A DNA stretch of 64,000 nt from Gp1-AA145 sp963757135 (GCA_963757135.1 CAVWQE010000004.1:620001-684000); one strand, 5' to 3'. Shown: positions 1 through 8,586, counted from the first letter of the stretch. Program-made: numbers and translations. The notes: generated by a model not told the origin, from the letters alone.

Positions 1-357
1 TTTAGCAATCTCTTCCGCACGGCGGAGCAGGTCAGTGCCGGAAATCCAGCGGCAGGAAAGCGAAATCAGGTCTGTCCATTCACCATTAAACGGAAATTCA
101 AACAGAACACTGACGACTCCGTAATCGTAATATTTGACCCGCACGCGCGCTTGCGCTTCGCCCGGGAATGGCGCCTCTTCCACCACCGGAGGCCGCTCGA
201 AAAACAATTGCTCAGCCGCCGCGTGCTTCAATCCTTGCCCGAGGCGGCGAGCTCCAAGAATTGTACCCAACTCTTCCAGGCGAATTTCTTCGCAGACATC
301 GAACAGAAACAGCCCCACCGCCGACCCGCGCAGCGACGCCTTGCTTTGAGAATCCAT
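1..357 (-). CDS. Uncharacterised protein, N-terminal part only (runs off left edge)
   Basis: The frame is open from an ATG at 357 to base 1, so 119 codons are visible and the C-terminus lies outside the window. The N-terminus has a hydrophobic-acidic pattern (GLFLFDVCEEIRLEEL), followed by an aromatic-rich strand segment (VKYYDYGVVSVLFEFPF). This resembles the start of RMD1/YagE-like (DUF155) proteins, but the match is from memory and weak. No clear Shine-Dalgarno precedes the ATG. It points the same way as the toxin-antitoxin pair upstream, about 70 bp away, but nothing shows a shared function. Confidence 0.6.
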   Translation of the reverse strand, partial: MDSQSKASLRGSAVGLFLFDVCEEIRLEELGTILGARRLGQGLKHAAAEQLFFERPPVVEEAPFPGEAQARVRVKYYDYGVVSVLFEFPFNGEWTDLISLSCRWISGTDLLRRAEEIAK

Positions 358-426
358 GAGCGCATTAGTCTAACGCGAGGGAACAGGATTGTGCGAAAAG
401 TCGACCACTTGCACAGGGCAAGCCCG

Positions 427-825
427 TTAGCGTTTTCGCCTGACATTGGAACGCAGCCAATCTATGAATCCTGTTTCATCGATCGCGCCAGAGGCCAACG
501 AGAAAACGGCCTGAATAGCGTCCTCTTCCGAAGCTGTGAAATCGAATCCATTCAGCTCGAGGAAGAGCACCCCCGCGACGAAACCAGCTCTTTTGTTGCC
601 GTCAACGAAAGGATGGTTCTGAACGATAGCTGAAATGTAAATGCCTGCGAGCTTCAACAAGTCAGCAGAGGCAGAGTACGCATGATGTTGGCGCGGACGC
701 CCAAGGGCGGCTTGGAGAAGACCTTGATCCCGCAGTCCGACTGCTCCGCCGTGCAGCGCAAGTAGCCGGTCGTGAATGGCCATCACGTCTCGCTCATCGA
801 TCCAGACCGGCTCTTTCTTTTTCAC
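427..825 (-). CDS. doc: Doc-type toxin (Fic/DOC fold), type II toxin-antitoxin system
   Basis: This 132-residue protein has the death-on-curing core motif H-P-F-V-D-G-N-K-R at residues 71-79. That is the Doc variant of the Fic loop (Lys in place of the second Gly of HPFxxGNGR). Characterised Doc proteins phosphorylate EF-Tu and stop translation. The start is GTG at 825, overlapping the antitoxin stop codon as GTGA with no Shine-Dalgarno of its own, so it is probably translated by coupling. Length is normal for Doc. The partner is an AbrB/MazE-fold antitoxin rather than Phd. The family assignment is secure; activity is inferred. Confidence 0.93.
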   Translation of the reverse strand: MKKKEPVWIDERDVMAIHDRLLALHGGAVGLRDQGLLQAALGRPRQHHAYSASADLLKLAGIYISAIVQNHPFVDGNKRAGFVAGVLFLELNGFDFTASEEDAIQAVFSLASGAIDETGFIDWLRSNVRRKR

Positions 826-1049
826 TTGGAGAGAGCGCGGAGGGTATTGCGATATCGGCTCATGATCTCCTCAGCCTTTTTCATTTTCTTTTCAAAGGTT
901 GGATCGTAGGGAGTCAAGCGGTAATCGCCGTCACCGGCTTCGATGAGAAAGAGGCGGCCATTTTCCTCCGTTCGGAGCCGATTGATGACCTCCCTGGGAA
1001 GAACCACCCCCAGCGAATTCCCAAATTTGCGGACTTTGAGTTCAACCAT
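822..1049 (-). CDS. AbrB/MazE-family antitoxin
   Basis: A 75-residue protein opening with a swapped-hairpin AbrB domain (VELKVRKFGNSLGVVLP, then REVINRL). A charged C-terminal tail, rich in Lys and Glu, probably wraps the Doc toxin. The ATG at 1049 is chosen because GGAG lies 7 nt upstream. An upstream in-frame ATG at 1061 has only the palindromic operator before it and no ribosome site. The gene overlaps the toxin by 4 nt, the usual antitoxin-first order. It probably represses its own operon through the palindrome at 1062-1081. Confidence 0.9.
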   Translation of the reverse strand: MVELKVRKFGNSLGVVLPREVINRLRTEENGRLFLIEAGDGDYRLTPYDPTFEKKMKKAEEIMSRYRNTLRALSK

Positions 1050-1061
1050 CGCCGTCTCCAT

Positions 1062-1081
1062 GTTATTACAATTGTAATAAC
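1062..1081. promoter_or_regulatory. Perfect 20-bp palindrome, probable toxin-antitoxin operator
   Basis: The sequence GTTATTACAATTGTAATAAC is identical to its reverse complement and lies 12 bp upstream of the antitoxin start. AbrB/MazE-type antitoxins commonly bind such AT-rich palindromes to autoregulate. The palindrome is seen; its role is inferred from position. Confidence 0.8.
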
Positions 1082-1123
1082 TTCTAGTAGGACTTGCAAG
1101 CTATAAGTTCTGGACGGTTTGGT

Positions 1124-1633
1124 TCAATCTGGAGTTGCTCCGGGACGAAAATCTGCCATTGGGTCGGCGTCGATGATCCACGGGAGCAGAGTTGTGAATT
1201 CAACAGCTCCCATCTTGCCTCCGAAAATCGCGGGTGGACGCGCAAAGTTCGTGGAAAACCAATATTGGAAACCCTCTCGGGGGCCGGGCAGTGGCTGTAT
1301 GCGAGCCGACGAACCAGGCAGTGGTATGGTTGTGAGTCTTTCGCCAGCTTCAGTCAGTTTACCTACGAAGTAGAACCAGCCCCCGTAAAAATGCAGACCG
1401 CCGTCAACGGGTCCATAATGAATCGCCTCGCCTTCTTTGGTGGGATCGATCCCAAACTCGGCTAGGAAATTCCGGAACGCGTCCGGAAATGCTTGCTCTC
1501 GCGCCGCAATGAAGTTGCGGCAGCCGCCACACCCGCACCTTTCCGTCCAGCCTTGTTGTAACTCAGCATAGGCCGCCAGGGTTGCATTCCGATCGTACTG
1601 GGCGAGTTGATCTCCGAGGCGAAGTTCAGCCAT
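1124..1633 (-). CDS. Uncharacterised protein with a CGCGGC cysteine cluster
   Basis: A 169-residue protein of unknown function. After an N-terminal helix (MAELRLGDQLAQYDRNATLAAYAEL) comes a compact cysteine motif C-G-C-G-G-C-R-N that could hold a metal. An aromatic and Gly-rich region follows (LHFYGGWFYFVGKL). The ATG at 1633 is preferred because an upstream extension would overlap the deoxynucleoside kinase gene in another frame and would translate a dispersed repeat. It lies downstream of that kinase on the same strand, about 90 bp away. I do not recognise the family with certainty. Confidence 0.75.
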   Translation of the reverse strand: MAELRLGDQLAQYDRNATLAAYAELQQGWTERCGCGGCRNFIAAREQAFPDAFRNFLAEFGIDPTKEGEAIHYGPVDGGLHFYGGWFYFVGKLTEAGERLTTIPLPGSSARIQPLPGPREGFQYWFSTNFARPPAIFGGKMGAVEFTTLLPWIIDADPMADFRPGATPD

Positions 1634-1696
1634 GACTGGATGTCTGCGCGTTAATTCCTTCGGTGATTCTATGCCCTTCGATGCGTGCCGGATTGG

Positions 1697-1721
1697 CCGA
1701 CGACCGAGAGCCGACGACTGA
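1697..1721. repeat. Dispersed repeat, GACGACC-GAGAGCC-GACGACT type
   Basis: A short repeat built on alternating CGACGACC and CCGACGAC steps lies in the gap between the kinase and the next gene. Close relatives occur inside rnr (27839-27999), inside the ligase gene (44315-44343) and before the ABC-F gene (55738-55768), so this is one member of a dispersed family. Confidence 0.75.
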
Positions 1722-1724
1722 CGT

Positions 1725-2390
1725 TCATGCGCTGGCGGCTTCCTGGCTGCCCAACGGCAGGAAGTACTGCGTGCCTTTGATGGGCTCCGAAACTTTGCGT
1801 AGCAGTTCCTGCAGGTCTTCGTTGCGTTCAACGAAATCAATCTCGGACGTATTGACGATCAGCAGATCCGAAGACGTGTAGTGAAAGAAGAAGTGCTCGT
1901 ACGCCTTGGTCACTTCTTCGAGATACTCTTCGCTGATCGCCTTTTCTGCGGCTGCGTTCTTTTTCTTCAGGCGCTTCTTGAGCACCTCAGGCGTGGCTTG
2001 CAGATAGATGACCAGGTCGGGCGTTGGCAACTGCTCGCGAAAATAGTTGTAATAGCGATTATACGTGTCGAGTTCCTGATCGTTGAGATTGAGGCAGGCA
2101 AAAATCTTGTCCTTCTCGAAAATGAAATCCGACACCACAACCTTCTGCGAACGCGCGCCCAGGTCCAGCGCCTGCAATTGTTCAAAGCGGCGCACCAGAA
2201 ACGTGAACTGAGTTTGAAAAGCCGCGCCCGGCTTCCCGTCGTAGAAAGCGCCGAGAAATGAATTCTGTTCCGGGTCGGTCACGCGCTGGGCGTTGAGCCG
2301 CTCGGCGAGAATCGTCGAGAGCGTGCTCTTCCCGACTCGGATGGGGCCTTCAACTGCAATGTACCGGGGGAGATCGAAGAGCTTGGCCAT
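1725..2390 (-). CDS. Deoxynucleoside kinase (dAK/dGK/dCK family)
   Basis: A 221-residue P-loop kinase that would phosphorylate deoxynucleosides for dNTP salvage in the cytoplasm. The Walker A motif is G-P-I-R-V-G-K-S-T at residues 15-23, in the dNK-type context YIAVEGPI. Further family features are VVSDFIFEKDKIFA (the DRS-like region is SDF here) and the LID segment KKRLKKKNAAAEK with many basic residues. The ATG at 2390 starts the protein just before the first beta strand. A TTG further upstream would add a tail with no family support. Substrate specificity cannot be read from sequence. Confidence 0.92.
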   Translation of the reverse strand: MAKLFDLPRYIAVEGPIRVGKSTLSTILAERLNAQRVTDPEQNSFLGAFYDGKPGAAFQTQFTFLVRRFEQLQALDLGARSQKVVVSDFIFEKDKIFACLNLNDQELDTYNRYYNYFREQLPTPDLVIYLQATPEVLKKRLKKKNAAAEKAISEEYLEEVTKAYEHFFFHYTSSDLLIVNTSEIDFVERNEDLQELLRKVSEPIKGTQYFLPLGSQEAASA

Positions 2391-2477
2391 GAACTTGAGG
2401 AGATCGCATTCGAGAATATCCCGAGTGCCGCCATCGCGCAATTGAGGAAGAAGTTAACAGGGATCTACGGATTTACG

Positions 2478-2622
2478 GATTTACGGATTGTCGAATCTTA
2501 CAGATTGACGCATTGTAGGTTGACAGATTCGGTGAAATGGCCCCGACGCTAGACTGTTTCCAATTGGTCAATCTGTAAATTCGTCAATTGGTAAATTGGA
2601 ATAATTCGACAATTCGTAAATC
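2478..2622. repeat. Intergenic inverted repeat with GATTTACG-rich arms
   Basis: The arms at 2478-2497 and 2603-2622 match as inverted repeats at 18 of 20 positions. Inside lie further matching pieces, such as ACAGATTGAC on the left against its complement on the right, and GATTTACG repeats head to tail on the left arm. The whole 160-bp gap between divergent genes is made of this AT-rich material. It may be a mobile palindromic element or carry promoters for both flanking genes; no open frame is seen. Confidence 0.75.
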
Positions 2623-2640
2623 GGCTTGCATAATCCCTCC

Positions 2641-3357
2641 ATGTTCGGCCTTGCTATTGGCGTGGCGACAGTTGCCGGGGCGGGCGCTTCGATTTATCAG
2701 TCCATGGCGCCCACCGGGCAGTGGTTTGGGAAAGCATTTTGCGGACTCAACCCCGCATCAAAGCAGATTGCGCTCACCTTCGACGATGGTCCCAACGATC
2801 CCCACACCGGGCATCTCCTCGACGTACTCGCCAGGCATAACGTTCGCGCAACATTTTTCATGATCGGACGTCACCTGCGCCAGCGCCCTGACATTGCTGC
2901 CGAGGTTGCAACGCGAGGACATGTCATCGGCAACCACACCTTCTCTCATCCGCTCTTGACGTTCCAATCTATGTCGCGCATTCGCGACGAAATCACGCAA
3001 TGCAGCGCGGCATTGACCGATGCTGTGGGCGAGCATTCGAACCTGTTTCGGCCCCCATGGGGAGGCCGCCGGCCGGGCGTATTCAACTTAGCGCGGCAGC
3101 TTGGCCTCGAACCCATTATGTGGAACGTGACCGGATACGACTGGAGTGCGCCATCCGCGGATTACATCGAGCAGAAAGTCACCCGGCGCATTCGCGGCGG
3201 CGCAGTTGTCTTGCTTCACGATGGCGGTCACGCCGTCTTTGGAGCCGACCGTTCAAAGACAGTGGAGGTTGTAGATCGGATCATCACCCGCTACAAGGCC
3301 GAGGACTATTCCTTCGCGACCATTCCTGAAATGATGAGCGCCCGCCAGCCGCGATAG
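2641..3357 (+). CDS. Polysaccharide deacetylase (NodB/CE4 family), membrane-anchored or secreted
   Basis: A 238-residue CE4 esterase that removes N- or O-acetyl groups from a cell-wall or extracellular polysaccharide. The NodB motifs are intact: TFDDGP with metal and base aspartates at residues 48-49, and H-T-F-S-H at 99-103 for metal binding. RPPWGGR and LLHDGG (the last His-containing motif) follow. The first 20 residues (MFGLAIGVATVAGAGASIYQ) form an uncleaved anchor or signal segment. The ATG at 2641 is preferred over a TTG at 2626, as neither has a good ribosome site. The natural polymer is unknown. Confidence 0.93.
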   Translation: MFGLAIGVATVAGAGASIYQSMAPTGQWFGKAFCGLNPASKQIALTFDDGPNDPHTGHLLDVLARHNVRATFFMIGRHLRQRPDIAAEVATRGHVIGNHTFSHPLLTFQSMSRIRDEITQCSAALTDAVGEHSNLFRPPWGGRRPGVFNLARQLGLEPIMWNVTGYDWSAPSADYIEQKVTRRIRGGAVVLLHDGGHAVFGADRSKTVEVVDRIITRYKAEDYSFATIPEMMSARQPR

Positions 3358-3418
3358 GCCGTGGATAACTGAACGCCGGTCAAATGCTACACTGGCCAGT
3401 TTCCGCGAGGCATTTTGC

Positions 3419-4333
3419 TTGAGTAATAATCCTGTTCTACTCGTTCACGGCGGCGCCTGGGCGATTCCCGACGACATGGTCGAAGCCCACCTGAATGGCG
3501 TGCGCAATGCCATCGCTGCCGGATGGGAGATTCTCGATCAGGGCGGCTCTGCCCTTGACGCCGTCGAAGCAGCCGTTGTGGTGATGGAAGATGACGAAAC
3601 CTTCGACGCCGGTCGCGGCAGTTTCCTCAATCGCCAAGGCAAGGTGCAGATGGACGCACTCATCATGGACGGCACCACGCTGCGTGCCGGCGGTGTCGGC
3701 TGCGTCGAGCATATTGCCAATCCCATCCGAGCTGCCCGCAAAGTCTTGAGCGAAAGCCCGCATGTCTATTTCGTGGCGGAAGGCGCCGAGCGTTTTGCTC
3801 AAGAACACGGCATCTCACTGTGCAAAAACGAAGATTTGATCATCCCTCGTGAAATTGAGCGACTTCGCGCCTTTCAGGCAAAAGGCGACACCGCAGGCTC
3901 CGACATTTTCGCACCTGCCATTTCCCATGACACCGTCGGAGCGGTCGCCCTCGATGGTGACGGCAATATCGCAGCGGCAACTTCGACCGGCGGAACCCTG
4001 AACAAAGCACCCGGCCGCCTCGGCGATTCGTCCCTTATCGGCTGCGGATGTTATGCCGACAACCAAAGCGCTGCCGTCTCAACCACCGGATGGGGCGAGC
4101 CGATCATGAAGCTGGTTTTGGCAAAGTGGGCCGCCGACCGGGTCGCATCAGGAAATCTGCCGCAGTGGGTCGCCGCAGAATCGATGAATTACTTGAAAGA
4201 CCGTGTCAATGGCCACGGCGGAATCATCCTGCTGGATCCGCAAGGGCGCTTCGGTATCGCTCACAATACACCACGCATGGCTTGGGCTCTCCGCACGCGC
4301 GAAAAGTCACAGGCTGATGTGCGCAGCGCCTGA
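3419..4333 (+). CDS. iaaA: Isoaspartyl peptidase / L-asparaginase (Ntn hydrolase)
   Basis: A 304-residue plant-type asparaginase that hydrolyses isoaspartyl dipeptides and asparagine. It opens with PVLLVHGGAWAIP, shows the GGSALDAVEAAV helix and FDAGRGSFLN, and has the autocleavage site HDTVGAVALD with nucleophile Thr172. TSTGGTLNKAPGRLGDS then supplies substrate-binding residues. The start is TTG at 3419, with GAGG 8 nt upstream, just before the conserved first strand. Length fits the family. No signal peptide is seen, so it is cytoplasmic. Nothing in the neighbours points to a pathway. Confidence 0.93.
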   Translation: MSNNPVLLVHGGAWAIPDDMVEAHLNGVRNAIAAGWEILDQGGSALDAVEAAVVVMEDDETFDAGRGSFLNRQGKVQMDALIMDGTTLRAGGVGCVEHIANPIRAARKVLSESPHVYFVAEGAERFAQEHGISLCKNEDLIIPREIERLRAFQAKGDTAGSDIFAPAISHDTVGAVALDGDGNIAAATSTGGTLNKAPGRLGDSSLIGCGCYADNQSAAVSTTGWGEPIMKLVLAKWAADRVASGNLPQWVAAESMNYLKDRVNGHGGIILLDPQGRFGIAHNTPRMAWALRTREKSQADVRSA

Positions 4334-4750
4334 CTGCCTCCCGGTGACCACCTCCTATATTGTCATTGTCCTCAATTGCTTACGCCGCGAGGAACTCGTG
4401 AAATAGAAATGACGCAGCTTGCATTGACCAATCCCGACTATTCCCCCAGAGTGCCCGCATTGGCAGCACGCGGCAGAGCAAGCGTGCCGTGGAAGCTGCC
4501 TCTCTGGTGTGGAGGTCGGGATGAAAAAGAAATCTCCATCAAACCTGATGGTTCACGATCTCTGCGATGCTGAGGCACTGGGCACCCCTCTCCAGTGCCT
4601 CAAACACCAACACATCCTGCTTGCTTTCCTTCTACGAAGTGATGTAAAAACCAGCGAACCTTCGCTTTCCGTAAACATCGAGCTTTTCAGCAGACTTCGG
4701 GTGGCGACGAACAGTCGCCTCCGAGGTACTTTTGCGCGTGGAGATCTGCT
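4334..4750. promoter_or_regulatory. Leader of the TonB-dependent receptor gene, with two hairpins
   Basis: This 417-bp gap lacks a convincing gene. It contains a perfect 10-bp stem with a 10-nt loop (4572-4581 with 4592-4601) and a 6-bp stem with a 5-nt loop (4703-4708 with 4714-4719), both on the transcribed strand ahead of the receptor. Neither is followed by a T tract, so they are not simple terminators. A short frame from 4509 runs into the receptor start but has no coding character. I could not match it to a known riboswitch class. Confidence 0.45.
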
Positions 4751-7700
4751 ATGCGAATCCTGAGGAATCTGACTATCGCCTTTGTGGCTCTGGTTCTGTG
4801 TTCTGTTGCTTATGGCCAGGGCGTGGCCAGCGGCGATCTGCACGTCACCGTCAAAGATCCGAAAGGCAGCCTGGTAACGGGCGCGACGGTGACCGTCCGC
4901 GACGAAGCCAAAGGCATTGAGCGGATTGCGTCTCCGGGCGGCGCGGGGGAATACAGCGTGCGCACTCTGCCTCCGGCTTCGTACACGGTCATGGTCAACG
5001 CCCAGGGGTTTGCGAATGCGCAGATTCCGGGCGTAGTCATCACCGTGGGCGGGTCGGAAGAGCTGCCAGTAACGCTCGGCATCGCCGGCACAACCGAAAC
5101 GGTCGAGGTAAGCGCCGCCGCCGACGTGGTCGAAACCACGCGCACCTCCACCACCGATACGGTTACTCAAAGGCAGATTGATAACCTTCCCATTAATGGG
5201 CGCAACTACATCAACTTCACGCTGACGGATTCGCAGGTGGTCCGCGACAACGCACCCAACACCGGGGCGGCGCCGACATCAGGCCTTAACATGAGCGGCC
5301 AGCGCGGACGCTCGAATCTAGTCAACGTCGATGGCGCCGACGCCACCGACAACTCCGTCAACGGCGTGCGCTCAACCGTCTCCCAGGAGGCTGTGCAGGA
5401 GTTCCAGATCATCACCAACAGCTACGCCGCGGAATACGGCCGAGCGGCAGGTGGCGTGATCAACATTGTGACTCGTTCAGGCGACAATGGCTTTCACGGT
5501 GATGTATTCGGCTATTTGCGCAACCGCGCCTTCCAGGCAGTGAACCCATTCAGCACCGTGCCCGATCCCGCCTACACCCGCATTCAAGCAGGCGCGGCGT
5601 TTGGGGGAGCGATCAAGAAGGACAAGACTTTTTATTATTTCTCGTACGAAGTGACGCGCCGCCACGAAACTGGATTCTCCAGCATCGGCTCCGACAACTT
5701 TGGCTTGGTCCCCTTCGACAGTGCCACTACCGCCGGTGGGTTCGTCCCCCTGCCGCTTGGCACGCTTCAAGTGACACCGGAACAGAAGGCATTTCTCCAA
5801 GGTCTGAGCCTTGCCCAGATAGGCGCTATTGGCGTCCCCAACATTCTGGCGTATGAAGAACTGGTCGGCGCTTCTTCGGGGATGGCAGTCAATGGAAAGT
5901 GGCCCATCGCAATGGGCGGGCAGCCGGGCTTCGTCACATCCTGCTCAACTCCGGGCGCCTGCTTTGTTCCCGCCTCTTATCAAACACTGCTTTCCCAGGA
6001 AGGCAACTTTCCGGTTTTTGAAGGCACCAGCCTTTACTCGTTACGCATCGATCACAACTTGACTTCAACCAATCGGCTTACCTTCCGTGCCAACGTCAGC
6101 CCCAGCACAGTCAACGGCATCGAGGTCAGCGGCGAGGACCAGCCCTTCGGGCAGAACGCATATTCACGCACATCGCAGCAGACCTACCGCGATGTCGCTG
6201 GGGTGGCACAAGACATCTGGACGATCGGCAACAACAAGGTCAATGAATTCCGCTTCCAATATGCGCGTCGCGGGTTGTCGTATTTCTACAACACAGAAAT
6301 TCCTGGCGGCTCCGATCCTGCGGTCAACATCACCGGCTTCGCATACTTCGGGCGTGAGCCGTACTCCTACATCCAGCGGACGGAGAAGCGATATCAGTTC
6401 ACCGACAATCTCTCCTGGAATATCGGCAAACACAATACGAAGCTCGGGGGCGACTTCAACTTCATTCCCCTCAAAGCGATCTTCACCGTGAACTACGGCG
6501 GCGTTTACGACTTCGGCTCGTTCAGCGCCACCAACCTGGGATTCCCCTCTGGCTTCCCCGGTCTCAATGCCGTTCAAGCGTACGGCGCCGGACTTCCCGG
6601 CAGCTACGTGCAAGGCCTCGGCAGCCCCAGCGATTCCTTCAACAACATCCCTATGGGATTCTTCTGGCAGGATTCCTGGCGCGCCCGTCCCAACCTCACG
6701 CTGAATTTCGGCGTCCGCTATGACGTCGAGATTCCGCCTTCGTTCAAGGCTCCTACTGGCCTCGCCGCGACCGGCTATCAGTTTCTCGGATTGCAAAAAG
6801 GAATCCAGACCGACACCAACAATTTCCAGCCCCGCATAGGCGTGGCCTGGGACCCGACCGGCAGCGGGAAAAATGTAGTCCGCGCCTCCTACGGAATTTT
6901 CTACGACCACCCGCTTCTTGGTCTTTACTTCCTCGGCGACGCCTCGGACGGTTCCACCAGCGGACAGCTGGCATTCGGCGGCACAGGCGGCTGCAGCGGG
7001 GCCGGCAATCCCGGGAATCTGAACGCAATCCCGATTTTCCAGGGGCTGCCAATCAATCTTGCGAATGGCGCGAATCCCTGCGCGGCTTCGATCAATCCAG
7101 CCGTTACCGCTGCGCTCGGGTACGACCCCAACCAGCAGCGCTTTCAGGCGTTGAACTTCCCGCAGTCCATTTTCCTGAACCAGAATTACCTCAACCCTTC
7201 GACCTTCCTGCCGCTGGGGTTTCAGCCATTTGGCTATCCACAGGGTAACGGGTTCGTGTATGCCTACGCCCAGCAGGCAAACCTGAGCGTTGAGCGCGAT
7301 CTCGGCCATGGGTACTCGCTGAGTCTTGCCTACAACTTCAATGGCGGACGCCATCTGAACCGGCCCATCAATGCCAATACCATTCGTGGCGATTTGATGG
7401 TCCAAAACTTCGCGGCAGCGCGTCAGGACGCTGCGTTAGTCAACAACCCTTTGATCTTTCCGGCTCCAGCAAGTCCGTTTTCGGTCAGCGGATGCAATCC
7501 AGCGGGAGGTCCTTTGGGCCCCCTGCCTTTTGTGGACTCATCTTTGATGAACTTCTTCCGTCCATCGGGCCTTAACCCCTCCGTTGCGGGAGCCTATATC
7601 GCCCAGGGAGCGGGCGCCTGTGTCGGCCTCGCCGAGAGTATGCTGCACGGCTTGAAGGGCTTTAACACCGCCTGCGACCCGCTGACTTCTTTTAACGGCT

Positions 7701-8464
7701 GCGTTCCTTTCGGTGACATGGACGCCAACTTCTCCAACGGCAGCTCGATTTATCACGGCTTCAGCGCCAACCTGCGCAAACAATTTGGCTCGCACTACCA
7801 GTTCCTTGCCTCTTATACCTGGTCGCACTCCATTGATGATTCGACTGACCTGCAATCCACGCTGACTCCGCAAGACAGCTACTTCCCCGGCCTTGATCGC
7901 TCCACCTCCATCTTCGATCAGCGCCACCGTTTCGTCTTCAGCGGCGTCTACCAGACCGGCAAAGTGGGGTCGAGTGAATTCTCGCGCGCATTCCTCAGCG
8001 ATTGGACGTTTGCTCCCCTCATCGAATTCGGCTCGGGCCGGCCGTTCAACATTCTCACCGGCAACGGCGACAATCTGCAGTTGTCGTCGCTGACTTCACG
8101 CCCCAACACCTTTGTGAACCCGGCCTGCACCGCTCTGGGCAACATCCCGGTTTCGTCTTCCTTTTCTCCAACCGGAGTTTTCCAGGAACCCTGCATCGCC
8201 AATTTTGATGGGTCGCTGCTTTCACTCGACGGCAATCTTGGCCGCAACGCCGGCACAACCCCGTGGACCGTCTTCAACGACCTGCGGGTTTCCAAACATA
8301 TTCCGATCCGAGAGCGCGCCAGCCTGGAACTGATCGTGGACATGTTCAACATCGCGAACCGTTATAACGTGGCCGCGGTCAGCCCGTTATTCACTAATGC
8401 AGGGCAAGCCACCGCTGCATATGATCCTCGTCAGTTCCAGTTCGGAATGAAGGTGAAGTGGTGA
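4751..8464 (+). CDS. Oar-like TonB-dependent receptor with carboxypeptidase-regulatory-like domain
   Basis: A 1237-residue outer-membrane protein. Residues 1-22 are a signal peptide ending in VAYGQ. About 26-105 form a CarboxypepD_reg-like beta-sandwich (GDLHVTVKDPKGSLVTGATV). A plug follows (RQIDNLPINGRNY, GQRGRSNLVNVDGADATDN, EYGRAAGGVINIVTRSG). The rest is a large beta barrel ending in the aromatic-terminal strand FQFGMKVKW. Such receptors are greatly expanded in acidobacteria and probably import glycans or other large nutrients, but no substrate can be named. The ATG at 4751 has GGAG 7 nt upstream. No SusD-like partner or TonB/ExbB gene is adjacent. Confidence 0.95.
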   Translation: MRILRNLTIAFVALVLCSVAYGQGVASGDLHVTVKDPKGSLVTGATVTVRDEAKGIERIASPGGAGEYSVRTLPPASYTVMVNAQGFANAQIPGVVITVGGSEELPVTLGIAGTTETVEVSAAADVVETTRTSTTDTVTQRQIDNLPINGRNYINFTLTDSQVVRDNAPNTGAAPTSGLNMSGQRGRSNLVNVDGADATDNSVNGVRSTVSQEAVQEFQIITNSYAAEYGRAAGGVINIVTRSGDNGFHGDVFGYLRNRAFQAVNPFSTVPDPAYTRIQAGAAFGGAIKKDKTFYYFSYEVTRRHETGFSSIGSDNFGLVPFDSATTAGGFVPLPLGTLQVTPEQKAFLQGLSLAQIGAIGVPNILAYEELVGASSGMAVNGKWPIAMGGQPGFVTSCSTPGACFVPASYQTLLSQEGNFPVFEGTSLYSLRIDHNLTSTNRLTFRANVSPSTVNGIEVSGEDQPFGQNAYSRTSQQTYRDVAGVAQDIWTIGNNKVNEFRFQYARRGLSYFYNTEIPGGSDPAVNITGFAYFGREPYSYIQRTEKRYQFTDNLSWNIGKHNTKLGGDFNFIPLKAIFTVNYGGVYDFGSFSATNLGFPSGFPGLNAVQAYGAGLPGSYVQGLGSPSDSFNNIPMGFFWQDSWRARPNLTLNFGVRYDVEIPPSFKAPTGLAATGYQFLGLQKGIQTDTNNFQPRIGVAWDPTGSGKNVVRASYGIFYDHPLLGLYFLGDASDGSTSGQLAFGGTGGCSGAGNPGNLNAIPIFQGLPINLANGANPCAASINPAVTAALGYDPNQQRFQALNFPQSIFLNQNYLNPSTFLPLGFQPFGYPQGNGFVYAYAQQANLSVERDLGHGYSLSLAYNFNGGRHLNRPINANTIRGDLMVQNFAAARQDAALVNNPLIFPAPASPFSVSGCNPAGGPLGPLPFVDSSLMNFFRPSGLNPSVAGAYIAQGAGACVGLAESMLHGLKGFNTACDPLTSFNGCVPFGDMDANFSNGSSIYHGFSANLRKQFGSHYQFLASYTWSHSIDDSTDLQSTLTPQDSYFPGLDRSTSIFDQRHRFVFSGVYQTGKVGSSEFSRAFLSDWTFAPLIEFGSGRPFNILTGNGDNLQLSSLTSRPNTFVNPACTALGNIPVSSSFSPTGVFQEPCIANFDGSLLSLDGNLGRNAGTTPWTVFNDLRVSKHIPIRERASLELIVDMFNIANRYNVAAVSPLFTNAGQATAAYDPRQFQFGMKVKW

Positions 8465-8473
8465 TATCGGACC

Positions 8474-8586
8474 GTGTGGGTCGGACATTCTTGTCCGACA
8501 AGGTTTTCGTAACGACTTTCGCGATTGATTTAGCTAAGACAGGATTGTCGGGACAGGATTGTCGGACAGGAATATCCGACCCACAC
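8474..8586. repeat. Long inverted repeat, GTCGGACA-type dispersed palindromic element
   Basis: The arms 8474-8499 and 8561-8586 match as inverted repeats at 24 of 26 positions. Each arm is itself a near-palindrome (GTCGGACA, 4-nt spacer, TGTCCGAC). One arm unit recurs at 46640-46664, differing by a single base deletion. The element lies between two convergent genes, where it may also act as a bidirectional transcription barrier. It has no open reading frame, so it would be non-autonomous. Confidence 0.85.

Noticed and set aside
1634..1840. N-terminal extension of the 1124-1633 gene
   Set aside because: It would translate a dispersed repeat and overlap the kinase gene in another frame.
4376..4763. 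Short frames from 4376 and 4509 before the TonB receptor
   Set aside because: No recognisable family, and the second runs into the receptor start; treated as leader sequence.
6164..7405. 413-codon minus-strand frame inside the TonB receptor gene
   Set aside because: It is antisense to a well-supported gene, lacks any family motif, and such frames arise from the receptor's codon bias.
8474..8586. CRISPR array
   Set aside because: Repeats are inverted rather than regularly spaced direct repeats, there are no spacers and no cas genes in the window.
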